Made by a program: the position numbers and the translations under genes. Of a stretch of 50,391 bases of DNA, positions 25,692-34,904 are shown in pieces. The notes beneath the pieces are model-generated. The model saw only the letters and a program-made list of their open reading frames with translations. It searched no databases and had not been told where the DNA came from. Position 1 is the first letter of the stretch. Every line of letters begins with the position of its first letter. This DNA is from CAZOVB01 sp046541415 (GTDB lineage: Bacteria > Planctomycetota > Phycisphaerae > SM23-33). The stretch lies in assembly GCA_046541415.1 (NCBI GenBank), contig JBKHDI010000019.1, positions 1 through 50,391 of the forward strand, in the 5' to 3' direction.

Positions 25692-27089
25692 ATGGCCAGA
25701 ATGCGAACAGAAACAGACTCGATGGGCTCGATGCAGGTCCCCCGGGACGTACTTTACGGTGCCCAGACGGCCCGGGCGGTGGAGAATTTCCCCGTTTCCG
25801 GTTGGCGGATTCCCCCGCGAATGATCGCGGCGATCGGACAGGTCAAGCTGGCCTGTGCGACGGTCAACCGCGACCGCGGGGCGATCGACGGAGCCGTCGC
25901 TGCAGCCATCATCGCCGCTGCCCGCGAAGTCGCCGACAACCAGCTGGATGATCAGTTCCCCGTCGATGTATTCCAGACCGGCAGCGGCACGAGCAGCAAC
26001 ATGAATGCCAACGAGGTCATCGCTTCGCGGGCCCGGAAGATCCTCGGAGGCGGTAAGGCGGCCACTGAAGCCATCCACCCCAACGATCAGGTCAACATGG
26101 CCCAGAGCTCCAACGACGTGATTCCGACGGCCATCCAGGTCGCCGCAGCCTTGGCGATCCTCGATACGGTCATACCAGCCCTGGAGCACCTGGCCGGGAG
26201 GTTGGAAGGCAAGGTGGAGGCATTCGACCAGGTCGTCAAGATCGCCCGAACCCACCTGATGGACGCCGTGCCGATCCGCCTGGGACAGGAGTTCTCCGGC
26301 TTTGCCGCCCAAGTTCGCAACAGCATCCCGGCCCTGAGGGCCGCAGCCGAACGCCTCTCGAAACTGCCGATTGGCGGCACGGCCGTGGGCACCGGGCTCA
26401 ACGCTCCGGAGGGCTTCGGCCGAAAGGTCGCCGAGGCGCTGAGTGAGCAGACCGGCGGTCAGTTCAGCGAGACCGACAACCATTTCGCCGCCCAGGCTGC
26501 GCGGGACGAGATGCTCCAGGCCTCGGCGGCGATGCGAGGGGCTGCGATCGCAATCGGCAAGATCGCCTCGGACATCCGCCTGCTGGGCTCGGGCCCGCGT
26601 TGCGGGATCGGCGAGCTGAAGCTGCCCGCCCTGCAGCCCGGCAGCAGCATCATGCCCGGAAAAGTCAATCCCGTCATCTGCGAATCGGGCATCCAGGTTG
26701 CCTGCCAGATCGTCGGTTTCGACGCCGCCATCGCCGCCGGAGTCACCGGCGGGGTCGGCAGCATCCTGGAACTGAACGTCGCCATGCCGATGATCGCCTG
26801 GAACCTGCTTGTCGGTCTGGATCTTCTGGCTTCGGTTTCGCGCCTCTTGGCCGACAAGTGCATCGAGGGGCTTGAACCTGACGCCCAACGCTGCAGCGAG
26901 TTCATCGAGCAGTCACTGGCGATGTGCACCGCCCTGGCCCCGGAGATCGGCTATGACGCCGCGGCTGAACTGGCCAAGGAGGCTTACGCCACAGGCCAGA
27001 CCATCCGCCAGATCATCACGGAGAAAGGTCTGATTGAAAACGACCGGCTCTCGGTTCTATTGGATCCGCGCAAGCAAACGGGCAACTGA
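25692..27089 (+). CDS. fumC: Class II fumarate hydratase
   Basis: The 465-residue enzyme interconverts fumarate and malate in the citric acid cycle. It shows the family signature GSSIMPGKVNP (about residue 315), the FQTGSGTSSNMNANEVI region and GTAVGTGLNAP. These match class II fumarases; aspartate ammonia-lyases differ at the GSGTSSN segment. The variant resembles the actinobacterial-type sequence in having SSN after GSGT. AGGAG precedes the ATG by seven bases. It is followed by a histidine phosphatase gene 20 bases on, probably in the same operon. Confidence 0.95.
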   Translation: MARMRTETDSMGSMQVPRDVLYGAQTARAVENFPVSGWRIPPRMIAAIGQVKLACATVNRDRGAIDGAVAAAIIAAAREVADNQLDDQFPVDVFQTGSGTSSNMNANEVIASRARKILGGGKAATEAIHPNDQVNMAQSSNDVIPTAIQVAAALAILDTVIPALEHLAGRLEGKVEAFDQVVKIARTHLMDAVPIRLGQEFSGFAAQVRNSIPALRAAAERLSKLPIGGTAVGTGLNAPEGFGRKVAEALSEQTGGQFSETDNHFAAQAARDEMLQASAAMRGAAIAIGKIASDIRLLGSGPRCGIGELKLPALQPGSSIMPGKVNPVICESGIQVACQIVGFDAAIAAGVTGGVGSILELNVAMPMIAWNLLVGLDLLASVSRLLADKCIEGLEPDAQRCSEFIEQSLAMCTALAPEIGYDAAAELAKEAYATGQTIRQIITEKGLIENDRLSVLLDPRKQTGN

Positions 27090-27109
27090 CCTGCATCAAA
27101 ACAGCCGCT

Positions 27110-27742
27110 ATGGACAAGACACTGCTTACGCTGGTTCGGCACGGGGAGACAGAATGGAATCTCCAGGGCAGGCTCCAGGGACACCTCGACAGCCCGCTTA
27201 CCGGGCGAGGTCGGGCCCAGGCTGCCGCCCTGGCTGAGGCCTTGGCAGGCCGGGCGTTCGACGCAATCTACAGCAGCGACTTGGGCCGGGCCATGCAGAC
27301 CGCCGAGATCCTCGCCGGTCCGGAGGCCGAAGTTGTGACCATCCCGGACCTGCGGGAGCGTCACCTCGGGTGTTTCCAGGGACACACCTGGGACGAACTC
27401 GACCAGACCATGCCGGAGACCGTCCGAGCCTTCCGGCAGGCCGATGCCGACTGGCCCATTCCGGCTGGGGAGTCGGCGCAACAGCGGTTTGAGCGGAACA
27501 TCAGGGCCTTCGAGAAAATCGCCCAGGATAACCCCGGCCGACAGGTCCTGGTCATTGGCCACGGCGGCTCGATGGACTCGATGATGCGTCACGTGCTCGG
27601 GCTGGACCTGATCACACCCAGGCCGTTCACGATCCGCAACGCTGCCCGGAATGTCTTCATCCGCACAGGGGGCCGATGGATGCTCGATGTCTGGGGCGAT
27701 GCCTGCCACCTTGCCCAGACAGGAAGCCTGGATGACATATAA
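27110..27742 (+). CDS. Histidine phosphatase-family protein (phosphoglycerate mutase-like)
   Basis: The 210-residue protein has the histidine phosphatase motif LVRHGETEWN near the N-terminus, which carries the phosphorylated His. It also has YSSDLGRAMQTAEIL, the glutamate segment RERHLGCFQG, and the second catalytic His in LVIGHGGSMDSMMRH. These features fit a broad phosphatase family (cobC/phosphoserine phosphatase/PhoE types) and not a 2,3-bisphosphoglycerate-dependent mutase specifically. It starts 20 bases after fumC and is likely co-transcribed. The substrate is unknown. The length is normal for the family. Confidence 0.9.
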   Translation: MDKTLLTLVRHGETEWNLQGRLQGHLDSPLTGRGRAQAAALAEALAGRAFDAIYSSDLGRAMQTAEILAGPEAEVVTIPDLRERHLGCFQGHTWDELDQTMPETVRAFRQADADWPIPAGESAQQRFERNIRAFEKIAQDNPGRQVLVIGHGGSMDSMMRHVLGLDLITPRPFTIRNAARNVFIRTGGRWMLDVWGDACHLAQTGSLDDI

Positions 27743-27915
27743 CCGACGCAAACTGCATCGCTTACAGGCCAGATCGATTCAACGGGGATCCAGTTTCCGA
27801 AGCCGGAGGCGCTCAAGACCCGCCTCAGTTCAGCGACCAGACCGGCTGATTCCCCTGATCCTGCCGGCCAGTTGGTATCATACTCCAAGCGTCATACAGC
27901 GCGTGGAGACTGCAG

Positions 27916-28599
27916 ATGAAGTTCATCACCAGAGTTCTTGTTCGGGGCCTGGGGATCGCTATCCCCATCGGCCTGACCATCTACATCCTGTACTACCTGG
28001 TTTTTCTGGCAGAGAAGTGGCTGAGCCCCCTCGTCGCCTGGGTTCTGGGTGAGAATTACTATGTCACCGGCATGGGGGTACTGACAGGCCTGTTGCTGAT
28101 CTTCCTGGTCGGATTGGGAACCTATTCCAAGGCGTTCCGAGACACAGCCGACAAGGTCGGGGACTTCCTCGGCCGGGTTCCCCTGGTCAAGACTCTGTAC
28201 GGGGGCCTGATGGACCTGATGGATTTCGTTCGCCAGAGCAATGACCACGAGAAAGGTCTTAGCCACGTCGTGAAGGTCGACATACACGAGGACTGGAGCC
28301 TGATCGGCTTTGTCACCCGCGAGAGCTTCGAGCAGTTGCCCGACAATCTCGCTTCGGGAGATGAACGCGTGGCCGTCTACCTGCCCATGAGTTACCAGAT
28401 CGGCGGGTTCACTGTCTACCTGCCCGCCAGCCAGATTACGCGCCTGGACATTTCGGTAGAAGATGCGATGCGCCTGTCATTGACTGCGGCGATGAGCATA
28501 GGCTCGAAAGATGGCAACGGGTCGAAGACGCGGCTGACCGAGTACCTCGACGCTGCGGAGACATCAGACGTCAGGGACCGACGTGCCGCCTCGAAATAG
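27916..28599 (+). CDS. DUF502-family membrane protein
   Basis: The 227-residue protein has two N-terminal membrane segments (about 10-32 and 50-70, GVLTGLLLIFLVGLG). A conserved loop with VPLVKTLYGGLMDLMDF follows, then a soluble beta domain whose segment PMSYQIGGFTVYLPASQ resembles the DUF502 consensus. Membership in DUF502 is clear from this arrangement; the family is found in many bacteria and its role is unknown. A possible extended -10 (TGGTATCAT) lies near 27875, before the start. It is followed by a HAD hydrolase gene after 62 bases. Confidence 0.85.
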   Translation: MKFITRVLVRGLGIAIPIGLTIYILYYLVFLAEKWLSPLVAWVLGENYYVTGMGVLTGLLLIFLVGLGTYSKAFRDTADKVGDFLGRVPLVKTLYGGLMDLMDFVRQSNDHEKGLSHVVKVDIHEDWSLIGFVTRESFEQLPDNLASGDERVAVYLPMSYQIGGFTVYLPASQITRLDISVEDAMRLSLTAAMSIGSKDGNGSKTRLTEYLDAAETSDVRDRRAASK

Positions 28600-28661
28600 A
28601 GAAAAAACATCGACGCCGCCGAGATTTCTGGTATTCTTCCCGTCCCGGACGGCGACGATCT

Positions 28662-29426
28662 ATGGGCAAAGCGATTCGCGGCATCCTGTTTGACCTGGGC
28701 GACACCCTGCTGGACTTCGGCTCGGTGCGGATCAACCGTCTGTTTGTCCAGGGAGCCCGGAACGCCTACTACTACGTCCGAGACCTGGGCAAACCTCTGC
28801 CCAGCAAACCCGTGTACCTGCTCAGGCAACTCTGGGCTGTGCGATGGTCGTATCTCAAGAGCCTGATGACCGGGCGCGAATTCGACTCCCTGGCTTTGCT
28901 GAAACGCCAGGCAGAAAAGATGGGACATCCCCTTTCTGAACCGGAGGCGGTCGAGCTGGCCTGGCGGTTCTACCTGCCCCTGCGGGAGATGGCGACCATC
29001 GAGAACGACCTGCACCAGACCCTGGCGGCGATGCAACGGCGGGGACTGAAGCTGGGGATCGTTTCCAACACGTTTCTGCCGGCTGAGGTACTCGACAGGC
29101 ACCTGGATGAGGAAGACCTCCGGAAGTACTTCGATACCCGCGTCTATTCCTGCCAGGTCGGCCACCGCAAGCCGCATCGGCTGATCTTCCAGAAGGCCCT
29201 CGAGCTGATCTCCCTGCCGGCGGAGGAAGTGATGTTCGTCGGAGACACACCCAAGGAAGACGTTCGGGGGGCAAAAGACATGCGGATGGTCACCGTTCTC
29301 AAGGATCCCGATCAACGCAAGTCGCACCGACGACCCTGGGCCGACTACACGATCGGGAGAATCGCCCAACTGCTGCCGATCCTCGATGGCATGGCCGCTG
29401 CCCCTGCGGGGCAATCTCGCACCTAG
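28662..29426 (+). CDS. HAD-superfamily hydrolase
   Basis: The 254-residue hydrolase has the HAD motifs in order. FDLGDTLLD supplies the nucleophile aspartate and acid/base-type residue near residue 10. Motif II Thr/Ser appears in LGIVSNTF, motif III Lys in HRKPHRLIFQ, and motif IV in FVGDTPKEDVRGAK. A long helical cap (about 20-120) suggests the C1 type, as in phosphoglycolate phosphatases and haloacid dehalogenases. The substrate is not predictable. The stop codon overlaps that of a convergent small membrane-peptide frame through the shared CTAG. Confidence 0.9.
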   Translation: MGKAIRGILFDLGDTLLDFGSVRINRLFVQGARNAYYYVRDLGKPLPSKPVYLLRQLWAVRWSYLKSLMTGREFDSLALLKRQAEKMGHPLSEPEAVELAWRFYLPLREMATIENDLHQTLAAMQRRGLKLGIVSNTFLPAEVLDRHLDEEDLRKYFDTRVYSCQVGHRKPHRLIFQKALELISLPAEEVMFVGDTPKEDVRGAKDMRMVTVLKDPDQRKSHRRPWADYTIGRIAQLLPILDGMAAAPAGQSRT

Positions 29427-29521
29427 ACAAGGTACGAAGCGGCCAGGATGAGTCCTACAGCCCCCCCGAGAAGGACGGCCAGCTCGATCACGCCGGCCAT
29501 GATTCCATATACTCTTTGCAT
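29423..29521 (-). CDS. Candidate 32-residue membrane peptide
   Basis: The product MQRVYGIMAGVIELAVLLGG continues with hydrophobic AVGLILAASYLV, so most of its 32 residues form one membrane-spanning helix. GGGAG sits about eight bases before the ATG. It ends on the opposite strand from the HAD hydrolase at a shared CTAG, where both stop codons overlap by three bases. It is too short for standard gene calls. The good ribosome site and sensible hydrophobicity argue that it is real, but nothing confirms expression. A toxin-like or envelope micropeptide is possible. Confidence 0.45.
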   Translation of the reverse strand: MQRVYGIMAGVIELAVLLGGAVGLILAASYLV

Positions 29522-29663
29522 TGCGCCCGCTCCCTGGTCAGCCATGACCCAAGCGACTGGTACGATCCGGGTGGAGTGACCCGACAACATGCTCCATATT
29601 TCCTATCGTCCAGCACGCAGGGGAGACTTGAGAGGGAAACAGGAATTCTAAGAACGCGTAAGT

Positions 29664-29678
29664 GCTTGCACTGCAAGC
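29664..29678. repeat. Perfect 15-base palindrome, possible operator
   Basis: GCTTGCACTGCAAGC is symmetrical about a central C. It lies just before a TATGAT sequence (29682-29687) in the gap between the HAD hydrolase and the end of the PEP-CTERM gene. No coding frame starts directly downstream, so its role is uncertain. It could be a regulatory site or a small hairpin. Confidence 0.3.
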
Positions 29679-29748
29679 TGTTATGATACTTTGGCGAAAC
29701 TACAAGATGGTGCGTTCCGGAATTATCCGGACCACATGATGTTGTGTT

Positions 29749-31965
29749 TCAGCCTCGTTTGCCGCGGCGACGCCGGGGCCAGGCGGGCAGAAGGATAGCC
29801 AGCAGGCCGATGGTCAGGGGTTCTGGGACGAGCAAGGCCTCGGCCGCGGCCTGAAACTCCGGGTCGTACCGCCCGAAGTGGTGGCTCAGGACAATGAAGT
29901 CGGCGAAACTGATCGTTCCATCGTAGTTCAGGTCGCCCTGGGCCCACTGGCCCGGTTGCTGGAAGTACGTCGAGAGAATCTCCAGGTCGCCGAGATCCAC
30001 TTGGCCGTCGGAGTTGATATCCCCCCCGAGGCTGTCGGCCAGGAGGATCCCGCCGGCATACTCGCTGTAGGCTACCTGCCGATCGCTGACGATCGCACCC
30101 TCGGCCAGATAGCCCAGCACGGTCGCCATCTGTGTCCGGGCCAGCCAGATGCCTGACGACCCCAGGTCCAGCACCGAGCCGGTCGACATTGCCAGGTTGC
30201 CCGCGGCAAAGACCTCGTTGCCGGCCCCGTCGAGTTGGTTGTCGAATGCATCGATGATTCTTACCCGTGCACTGCCCTGGTAGCCCAATTCCAGCAGGTC
30301 GACCCCGAAGTTGTCGGCCAGTCCGCCTGAGGGGTTCGAGGCCGCCTCCAGGATCGTCTGCTCCTGACCGGCCAGGGCGACCAGTGTCGCCTCAGCCAGC
30401 CCGCTCAGGGCGGCGGGGTCCGTCTGGCGGATCTCCAGGCTCCCACCCGTGCCGAGCCTGATCTGCGCTCCGGCCTGGGCAGATAGCTCGGCGTTGGCCC
30501 CCAGCAGCAGCGTCCGGTCGATCTCCAGCACGCCTGAGAAGGTGAAGTTCAGGCTTCCGCTGCCGTAGCCCAGTCGGCCTACACGAACGCCGGCAGCCCG
30601 GGCAGTCCCTGCCACTGTCACCGCGGTATCAAACTGCACATAGGCGTTGGCCTGGGCATCGGGCAGGCCGTTGTCCCAGTTGGCCGACTGATCCCACTGG
30701 CCCGAAGAGACGGCGAAGTCGGTTCCCCGGCCGGCCGGGTTGACCGCGGTTACCCCCACCCACGGATTGCTGAAAGTCCCGCTGGATGCACCGTGCCCGC
30801 CATGGATCACCAGGTTGCGGTCGGTAAAAAGGTTCATCCCGATGATCCCGTCGAGCGGCTGATCGTCGTTGGGCACGTTGATCACGATGATCGGCACGTC
30901 GTGGAGGACCATGTCGCCCAGGCCCGTGGCCGGCAGGCGAAGCGTATCCAGCGTATAGCCGGGCACCTGCTGCAGCGTCCCGCCGACGCCGGTGATCTCC
31001 ACGGAGAACTCCGGCTGATCGAGATTCAGCGACAGATCCATCGCCAGGTCGCGGCTGATAACGGTCACCTGCGCGCCGGTGTCAAAGAGGAACCGCCCGC
31101 CAGTGGTCCGAGCGTCTTGTGCGGTGTGCTCGACCGTCACGTCGTCGACCATCAGGGCTTCCGAGGCCGTCGGCGTGGCCGGCAGGATCCCGAACAGGTC
31201 GTCACCTACGACGTATACCGGCGGGAGCGTCTGGCCGCCACTACGGTAGGAGACTTTCAGCCGGTGGTCGAAGATCTGAGGCACGTCATGGGCGTAGCGC
31301 GACGTGAACATCTCCACGCGCGGGCTGTCGTAGTCGACGCCGCCGAAGCTGCCGGTGTGAACCTGGTCGGTGCGGATGACGGTGGTGTAGAAGATGCTCG
31401 TCGCCGTGCCGAGCACCGAAGGAAGGGCCGCCGATCCGGAGGATGTGGTCGCCCCGAGAGGCCGGATGTTGCTGGCCCCGAGGAAGCGGTTGGTATTGAC
31501 GGCCTCGCCTGGGCCGATGGCATCCAACCCGGCTGCGAAGAACCCGTACGCCTGCAGGATGGCTGCGTCGACCGAATCCGGCCCCGCCCCCTGGACCGTG
31601 AAAAGATCTCCGGTGTTCAGAAGTCCCCGCTCGGTCCAATGTTCGTAGCTGAGCAGATTGGCGTTGGCACCGGTGTCGAAGAGCACCACAGAGAAAACGG
31701 GGTTCGTCGGAGACGGCTCCCAGTTGCCGCTTACGCCCGGCTGATATCCCGCTTGCGGCTCGTAGGAATCGAGTCCGGAATTGACGATGTAACCGTCGTC
31801 TGTAATGCCCATCAGCACCATCGGCACGAATCCGTCGACGGGGATTGTCGAAGCGGCGAACACTCCGGCCGGGGCATCGATCCGGTGGACGCCAACGCCG
31901 GCGACAGCAGGGCAAACAAGCAGGAGAACCAGGAACCACGGGCCAACGTGTCTCAGCGACAGCAT
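29749..31965 (-). CDS. PEP-CTERM/dockerin protein with two aspartyl-protease DTGA motifs
   Basis: The 738-residue protein has a signal peptide (about 1-23). Two aspartic-protease motifs follow, VVLFDTGANANLLS (about residue 95) and RFLFDTGAQVTVIS (about 293). Hydrophobic-Gly elements come later (DDLFGIL near 257 and LDGIIGMNLF near 375). Residues about 415-520 resemble an autotransporter-like beta-helix repeat (QWDQSANWDNGLPDA). A type I dockerin (about 645-700) has two Asp-rich calcium loops, GDINSDGQVDLGD and GDLNYDGTISFAD. A PEP-CTERM sorting tail (VPEPLTIGLLAILLP then WPRRRRGKRG) closes it. This predicts exosortase-dependent surface retention of a secreted protease-like protein. No exosortase gene is in the window. 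Whether the two motifs form one bilobal active site is an inference. Confidence 0.85.
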   Translation of the reverse strand: MLSLRHVGPWFLVLLLVCPAVAGVGVHRIDAPAGVFAASTIPVDGFVPMVLMGITDDGYIVNSGLDSYEPQAGYQPGVSGNWEPSPTNPVFSVVLFDTGANANLLSYEHWTERGLLNTGDLFTVQGAGPDSVDAAILQAYGFFAAGLDAIGPGEAVNTNRFLGASNIRPLGATTSSGSAALPSVLGTATSIFYTTVIRTDQVHTGSFGGVDYDSPRVEMFTSRYAHDVPQIFDHRLKVSYRSGGQTLPPVYVVGDDLFGILPATPTASEALMVDDVTVEHTAQDARTTGGRFLFDTGAQVTVISRDLAMDLSLNLDQPEFSVEITGVGGTLQQVPGYTLDTLRLPATGLGDMVLHDVPIIVINVPNDDQPLDGIIGMNLFTDRNLVIHGGHGASSGTFSNPWVGVTAVNPAGRGTDFAVSSGQWDQSANWDNGLPDAQANAYVQFDTAVTVAGTARAAGVRVGRLGYGSGSLNFTFSGVLEIDRTLLLGANAELSAQAGAQIRLGTGGSLEIRQTDPAALSGLAEATLVALAGQEQTILEAASNPSGGLADNFGVDLLELGYQGSARVRIIDAFDNQLDGAGNEVFAAGNLAMSTGSVLDLGSSGIWLARTQMATVLGYLAEGAIVSDRQVAYSEYAGGILLADSLGGDINSDGQVDLGDLEILSTYFQQPGQWAQGDLNYDGTISFADFIVLSHHFGRYDPEFQAAAEALLVPEPLTIGLLAILLPAWPRRRRGKRG

Positions 31966-32173
31966 GACGCACCTCCAGCCCCCCCGTTTTCAGTCGTGCG
32001 AACCGGCAGGAACCGACCGGAACATATTCGCATTGTACCGCCCGGACAGGTTCGCTGCCAGTGGCTTGCGCGGCCTGGTTCAGGTACAATGCTTCTGCGG
32101 CGCCGCATGCGGAACCTCTCGACCTCCGCCGGTGTTGCAGATACAGATCCGAACCCAACTTTCTGGAGAGACC

Positions 32174-34885
32174 ATGATCCGCCTGAGCCTGCTTTTCTGT
32201 CTTGTCGCCCTGATTGGCTGTGCTGCAGCCCAGTCCAGCTGGACCGTGACCAACATCACCAAGACCGACTACGTCAACGAGCCGCTGAAACTGGGACTGG
32301 CCCTGCCGGGAAAACCCGCCGACCAGTTCACGGTGACAGAAGACGGGCGAAACGTGCCCTTTGCCCTATTCGCCGAGCCAGGCAGTGACGATGAGGCCAT
32401 CTGGGTCCTGACCGATCTGAAGGCCGGGGCCAGCCACACGTACAAGATCGGTCAGGGACAAACCAGCCGGGGCGATCATAAGGTCCGGGTCACGAGCGAG
32501 GACGGCTATTGCACGCTCGACAACGGCCAGTTCGCCATTCGCGTCTCGGCGGGCAATCCGCGAGAGTCGGGCGTGAAATTGGCCGGCCCGATCCAAGCCA
32601 TCCGCCTCGACGACAAGTGGGTCGGCCGGGGCGGCTGGTCGACCAGCCTCAAACCGGTGAGCGTTTCCTTCGAAATGCTCGCAGACGGCGAGCCGTTCGC
32701 CCGGACGCGCCTGATCTACCAGTTCCGGCGCAAGGACGATCAGATTGGTCAGGTCACCGTGGACGTGACATTGGCGGCCGGCTGGCAAGGCGCGCTGATC
32801 CAGGAGTATCACCAGAACATGCCGCGAGGCACGTACTGGACATTCGAAATGACTGAGGGTTTCAAGGCGGACAATGTCTACCTCCAGCCGTTTTCGTCCG
32901 GCCCCAGCGGTCGCGGCCCCAAGCGCGGCGGCGTCCAGCCGATCTCGAAGAACGGTGTGCCCGACCAGCCGGCTGAACTGTTGATCGAGCTGTTCCCGCG
33001 GTGGAACCAACACTACAAGGACGGGTGGTTTGCCGCGGCGGTCAATGAGAAACACGCCCTTGCCGCGATGGTGACCCGCGCCAGCAAGTGGTACTGGATG
33101 CACGACAACGCGATCCAGGTTGTCACCCCGGACGGCCAGGGCGTGGCCCTGCGTTGCCCGACATGGCGCGGCTCGCGGTACTGGTTCCTCTTGGCCGGAG
33201 AGAGGGAACTGGCAGGCAAAGAGAAGGCGCTGGCCAACCGGTACGGCTACGAGGCGCTGAATACGATCACCCACGCGATCGAGCTCAAGGACTGGCCCGG
33301 CGCGGAGGGAAGCTTCCGCGGGTATTTCCCGCTGACCGGCAATATCAACCCGACGGGCTTCTGGCGGGGTCTGGGCAGGCGGGCGGTCCGCGAGGCGGGC
33401 AAGACGAGCAACAGCATCGGCACGTTGACGCACGCCCAGTGGTTGATGCACCCGGACGTTTACGGCAGCTACTGGTTGATGCACTCGCCGGAGAACCCGA
33501 ACTTCTTCACCGATTATATCAAGGTCCCGATCGCCATGACCGCCCGGCTGCGCAAGCACCCGCAATTCGACAAGCTGGCGAAGATGGCCGAGCAGAAGCT
33601 TCATGAAGACCTTTACCACTCGGTGACGCTGCCCGGCGGGGCCGGCCAGGAGTGCCCCGGCTACCTGAACCACGCGATTCACCAGTGGCAGCAGATGGCC
33701 CCGATGTGCAAGAAGTACCTGAACTTCGACCCGACGAAGTGGCCCCGCTACCAGGCTGCCCAGGATTTCCTGGTCAACACGTCCCAGCCGATCGGCGGGG
33801 GCAAGCGGCGGATCCACCCCGGCGGCGACACCCACCCCACCGGTCCGGAGATCAACGGTTCGGTAAAAGGACGCAAGACCGAAGATTTCCCGGGCTTCGG
33901 CGTGATCTTCCGCAATCACCCGGGAACGGATAAGGAAACGTATCTGGCGTTCAAGTCGGGCCCCAACCGCGGCCACTACCACGGCGACCAGCTCAGCTTC
34001 CACTACTGTGCCCATGCCAGGCCGGTCGCCATAGACCACATGTGTTCCTATTCGCCCCGGGCCGGCCAGGAACACATGCACAACCGCGTGGCCTTCCACA
34101 CCAAGGACATGCCCTTTGCCAACATGGACGGTTACGAACGCACCATCGCCTTGCAGACCGGCTCGGACGTCGACATCGCGATCGGGCAGGTCGAGAGCCC
34201 GCGAATTCGCAAGGTCACGGCCCGGCCGCCGGAGAAGTGGCACCAGGAGCATCCCCAGGTGCAGTTCGAAAAGCCACTGACCTACCGCCGGACGATCGTG
34301 CAGTTGAAGAACAAGGGCGAGGATTACTTCGTCATCCGCGACCAGTACGCCGGGCAGGAGAGCATCAAGGCCAGCTGGATGCTGCATGTCAAGACCAACT
34401 CACGGAAGCGCGACGGGGCGAAGATCGAATTCGGCAACCTGAACGTCTTCGTCGCCCACCCGAAGAAGTTCGATTACGACACGCTGGACTGGAGCTTCCA
34501 GCAGCGCGGCTACAGCGAATCGACCCAGGGCGTCCGCCTGACCAGTGACGCTTCGGCCGGGGAATTCATCACCGTGCTGCACCCGGGCAAGCTGCCCCCT
34601 TGCCAGGCGATCGACGGCGGGGTGAAGGTCGGCGGCGACGAGATCCGCTTCGCCGGCGGCATCGACGACGTCGACAGCGTCACCTACGTGACGGTGATCC
34701 GCGACGGCAAGACGATCGCGACGCTGACCGGAGAGCAGATCGAAATGAACCGCAGCCAGGGCCAGGTCGGCCTGTTCGTACCCGACGCCGGTTACCCCTT
34801 CGGACCGATCCCGGAATGGCTGGCCAAACAGCGACTGGCCACGCCCGATTGGGCGCCCGAGTGGGCCAAGAAGGTGCGGAAGTAG
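32174..34885 (+). CDS. Heparinase II/III-like secreted protein
   Basis: The 903-residue protein starts with MIRLSLLFCLVALIGCAAAQ. This may be a lipoprotein signal (lipobox LIGC) or an ordinary signal peptide. A beta domain (about 20-280) with AGWQGALIQEYHQNMPRG precedes a helical toroid-like region (about 300-600) with ECPGYLNHAIHQWQQMAP. A C-terminal beta region carries the heparinase-type catalytic-like motif NRGHYHGDQLSFHYCAHA (His-rich, about residue 600). The fold is that of alginate/heparin lyases, but the substrate is not known. GGAGAG lies five bases before the ATG. The frame is open further upstream, but those 123 residues look non-coding. It diverges from the PEP-CTERM gene across about 200 bases, which should contain both promoters. 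Confidence 0.83.
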   Translation: MIRLSLLFCLVALIGCAAAQSSWTVTNITKTDYVNEPLKLGLALPGKPADQFTVTEDGRNVPFALFAEPGSDDEAIWVLTDLKAGASHTYKIGQGQTSRGDHKVRVTSEDGYCTLDNGQFAIRVSAGNPRESGVKLAGPIQAIRLDDKWVGRGGWSTSLKPVSVSFEMLADGEPFARTRLIYQFRRKDDQIGQVTVDVTLAAGWQGALIQEYHQNMPRGTYWTFEMTEGFKADNVYLQPFSSGPSGRGPKRGGVQPISKNGVPDQPAELLIELFPRWNQHYKDGWFAAAVNEKHALAAMVTRASKWYWMHDNAIQVVTPDGQGVALRCPTWRGSRYWFLLAGERELAGKEKALANRYGYEALNTITHAIELKDWPGAEGSFRGYFPLTGNINPTGFWRGLGRRAVREAGKTSNSIGTLTHAQWLMHPDVYGSYWLMHSPENPNFFTDYIKVPIAMTARLRKHPQFDKLAKMAEQKLHEDLYHSVTLPGGAGQECPGYLNHAIHQWQQMAPMCKKYLNFDPTKWPRYQAAQDFLVNTSQPIGGGKRRIHPGGDTHPTGPEINGSVKGRKTEDFPGFGVIFRNHPGTDKETYLAFKSGPNRGHYHGDQLSFHYCAHARPVAIDHMCSYSPRAGQEHMHNRVAFHTKDMPFANMDGYERTIALQTGSDVDIAIGQVESPRIRKVTARPPEKWHQEHPQVQFEKPLTYRRTIVQLKNKGEDYFVIRDQYAGQESIKASWMLHVKTNSRKRDGAKIEFGNLNVFVAHPKKFDYDTLDWSFQQRGYSESTQGVRLTSDASAGEFITVLHPGKLPPCQAIDGGVKVGGDEIRFAGGIDDVDSVTYVTVIRDGKTIATLTGEQIEMNRSQGQVGLFVPDAGYPFGPIPEWLAKQRLATPDWAPEWAKKVRK

Positions 34886-34904
34886 TCCACGCCGGGTCAG
34901 GGTC

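Noticed and set aside
31805..32173. Upstream in-frame extension of the third heparinase-like gene
   Set aside because: The first 123 codons precede a clear signal peptide and strong ribosome site at 32174, overlap the divergent PEP-CTERM gene, and look random.
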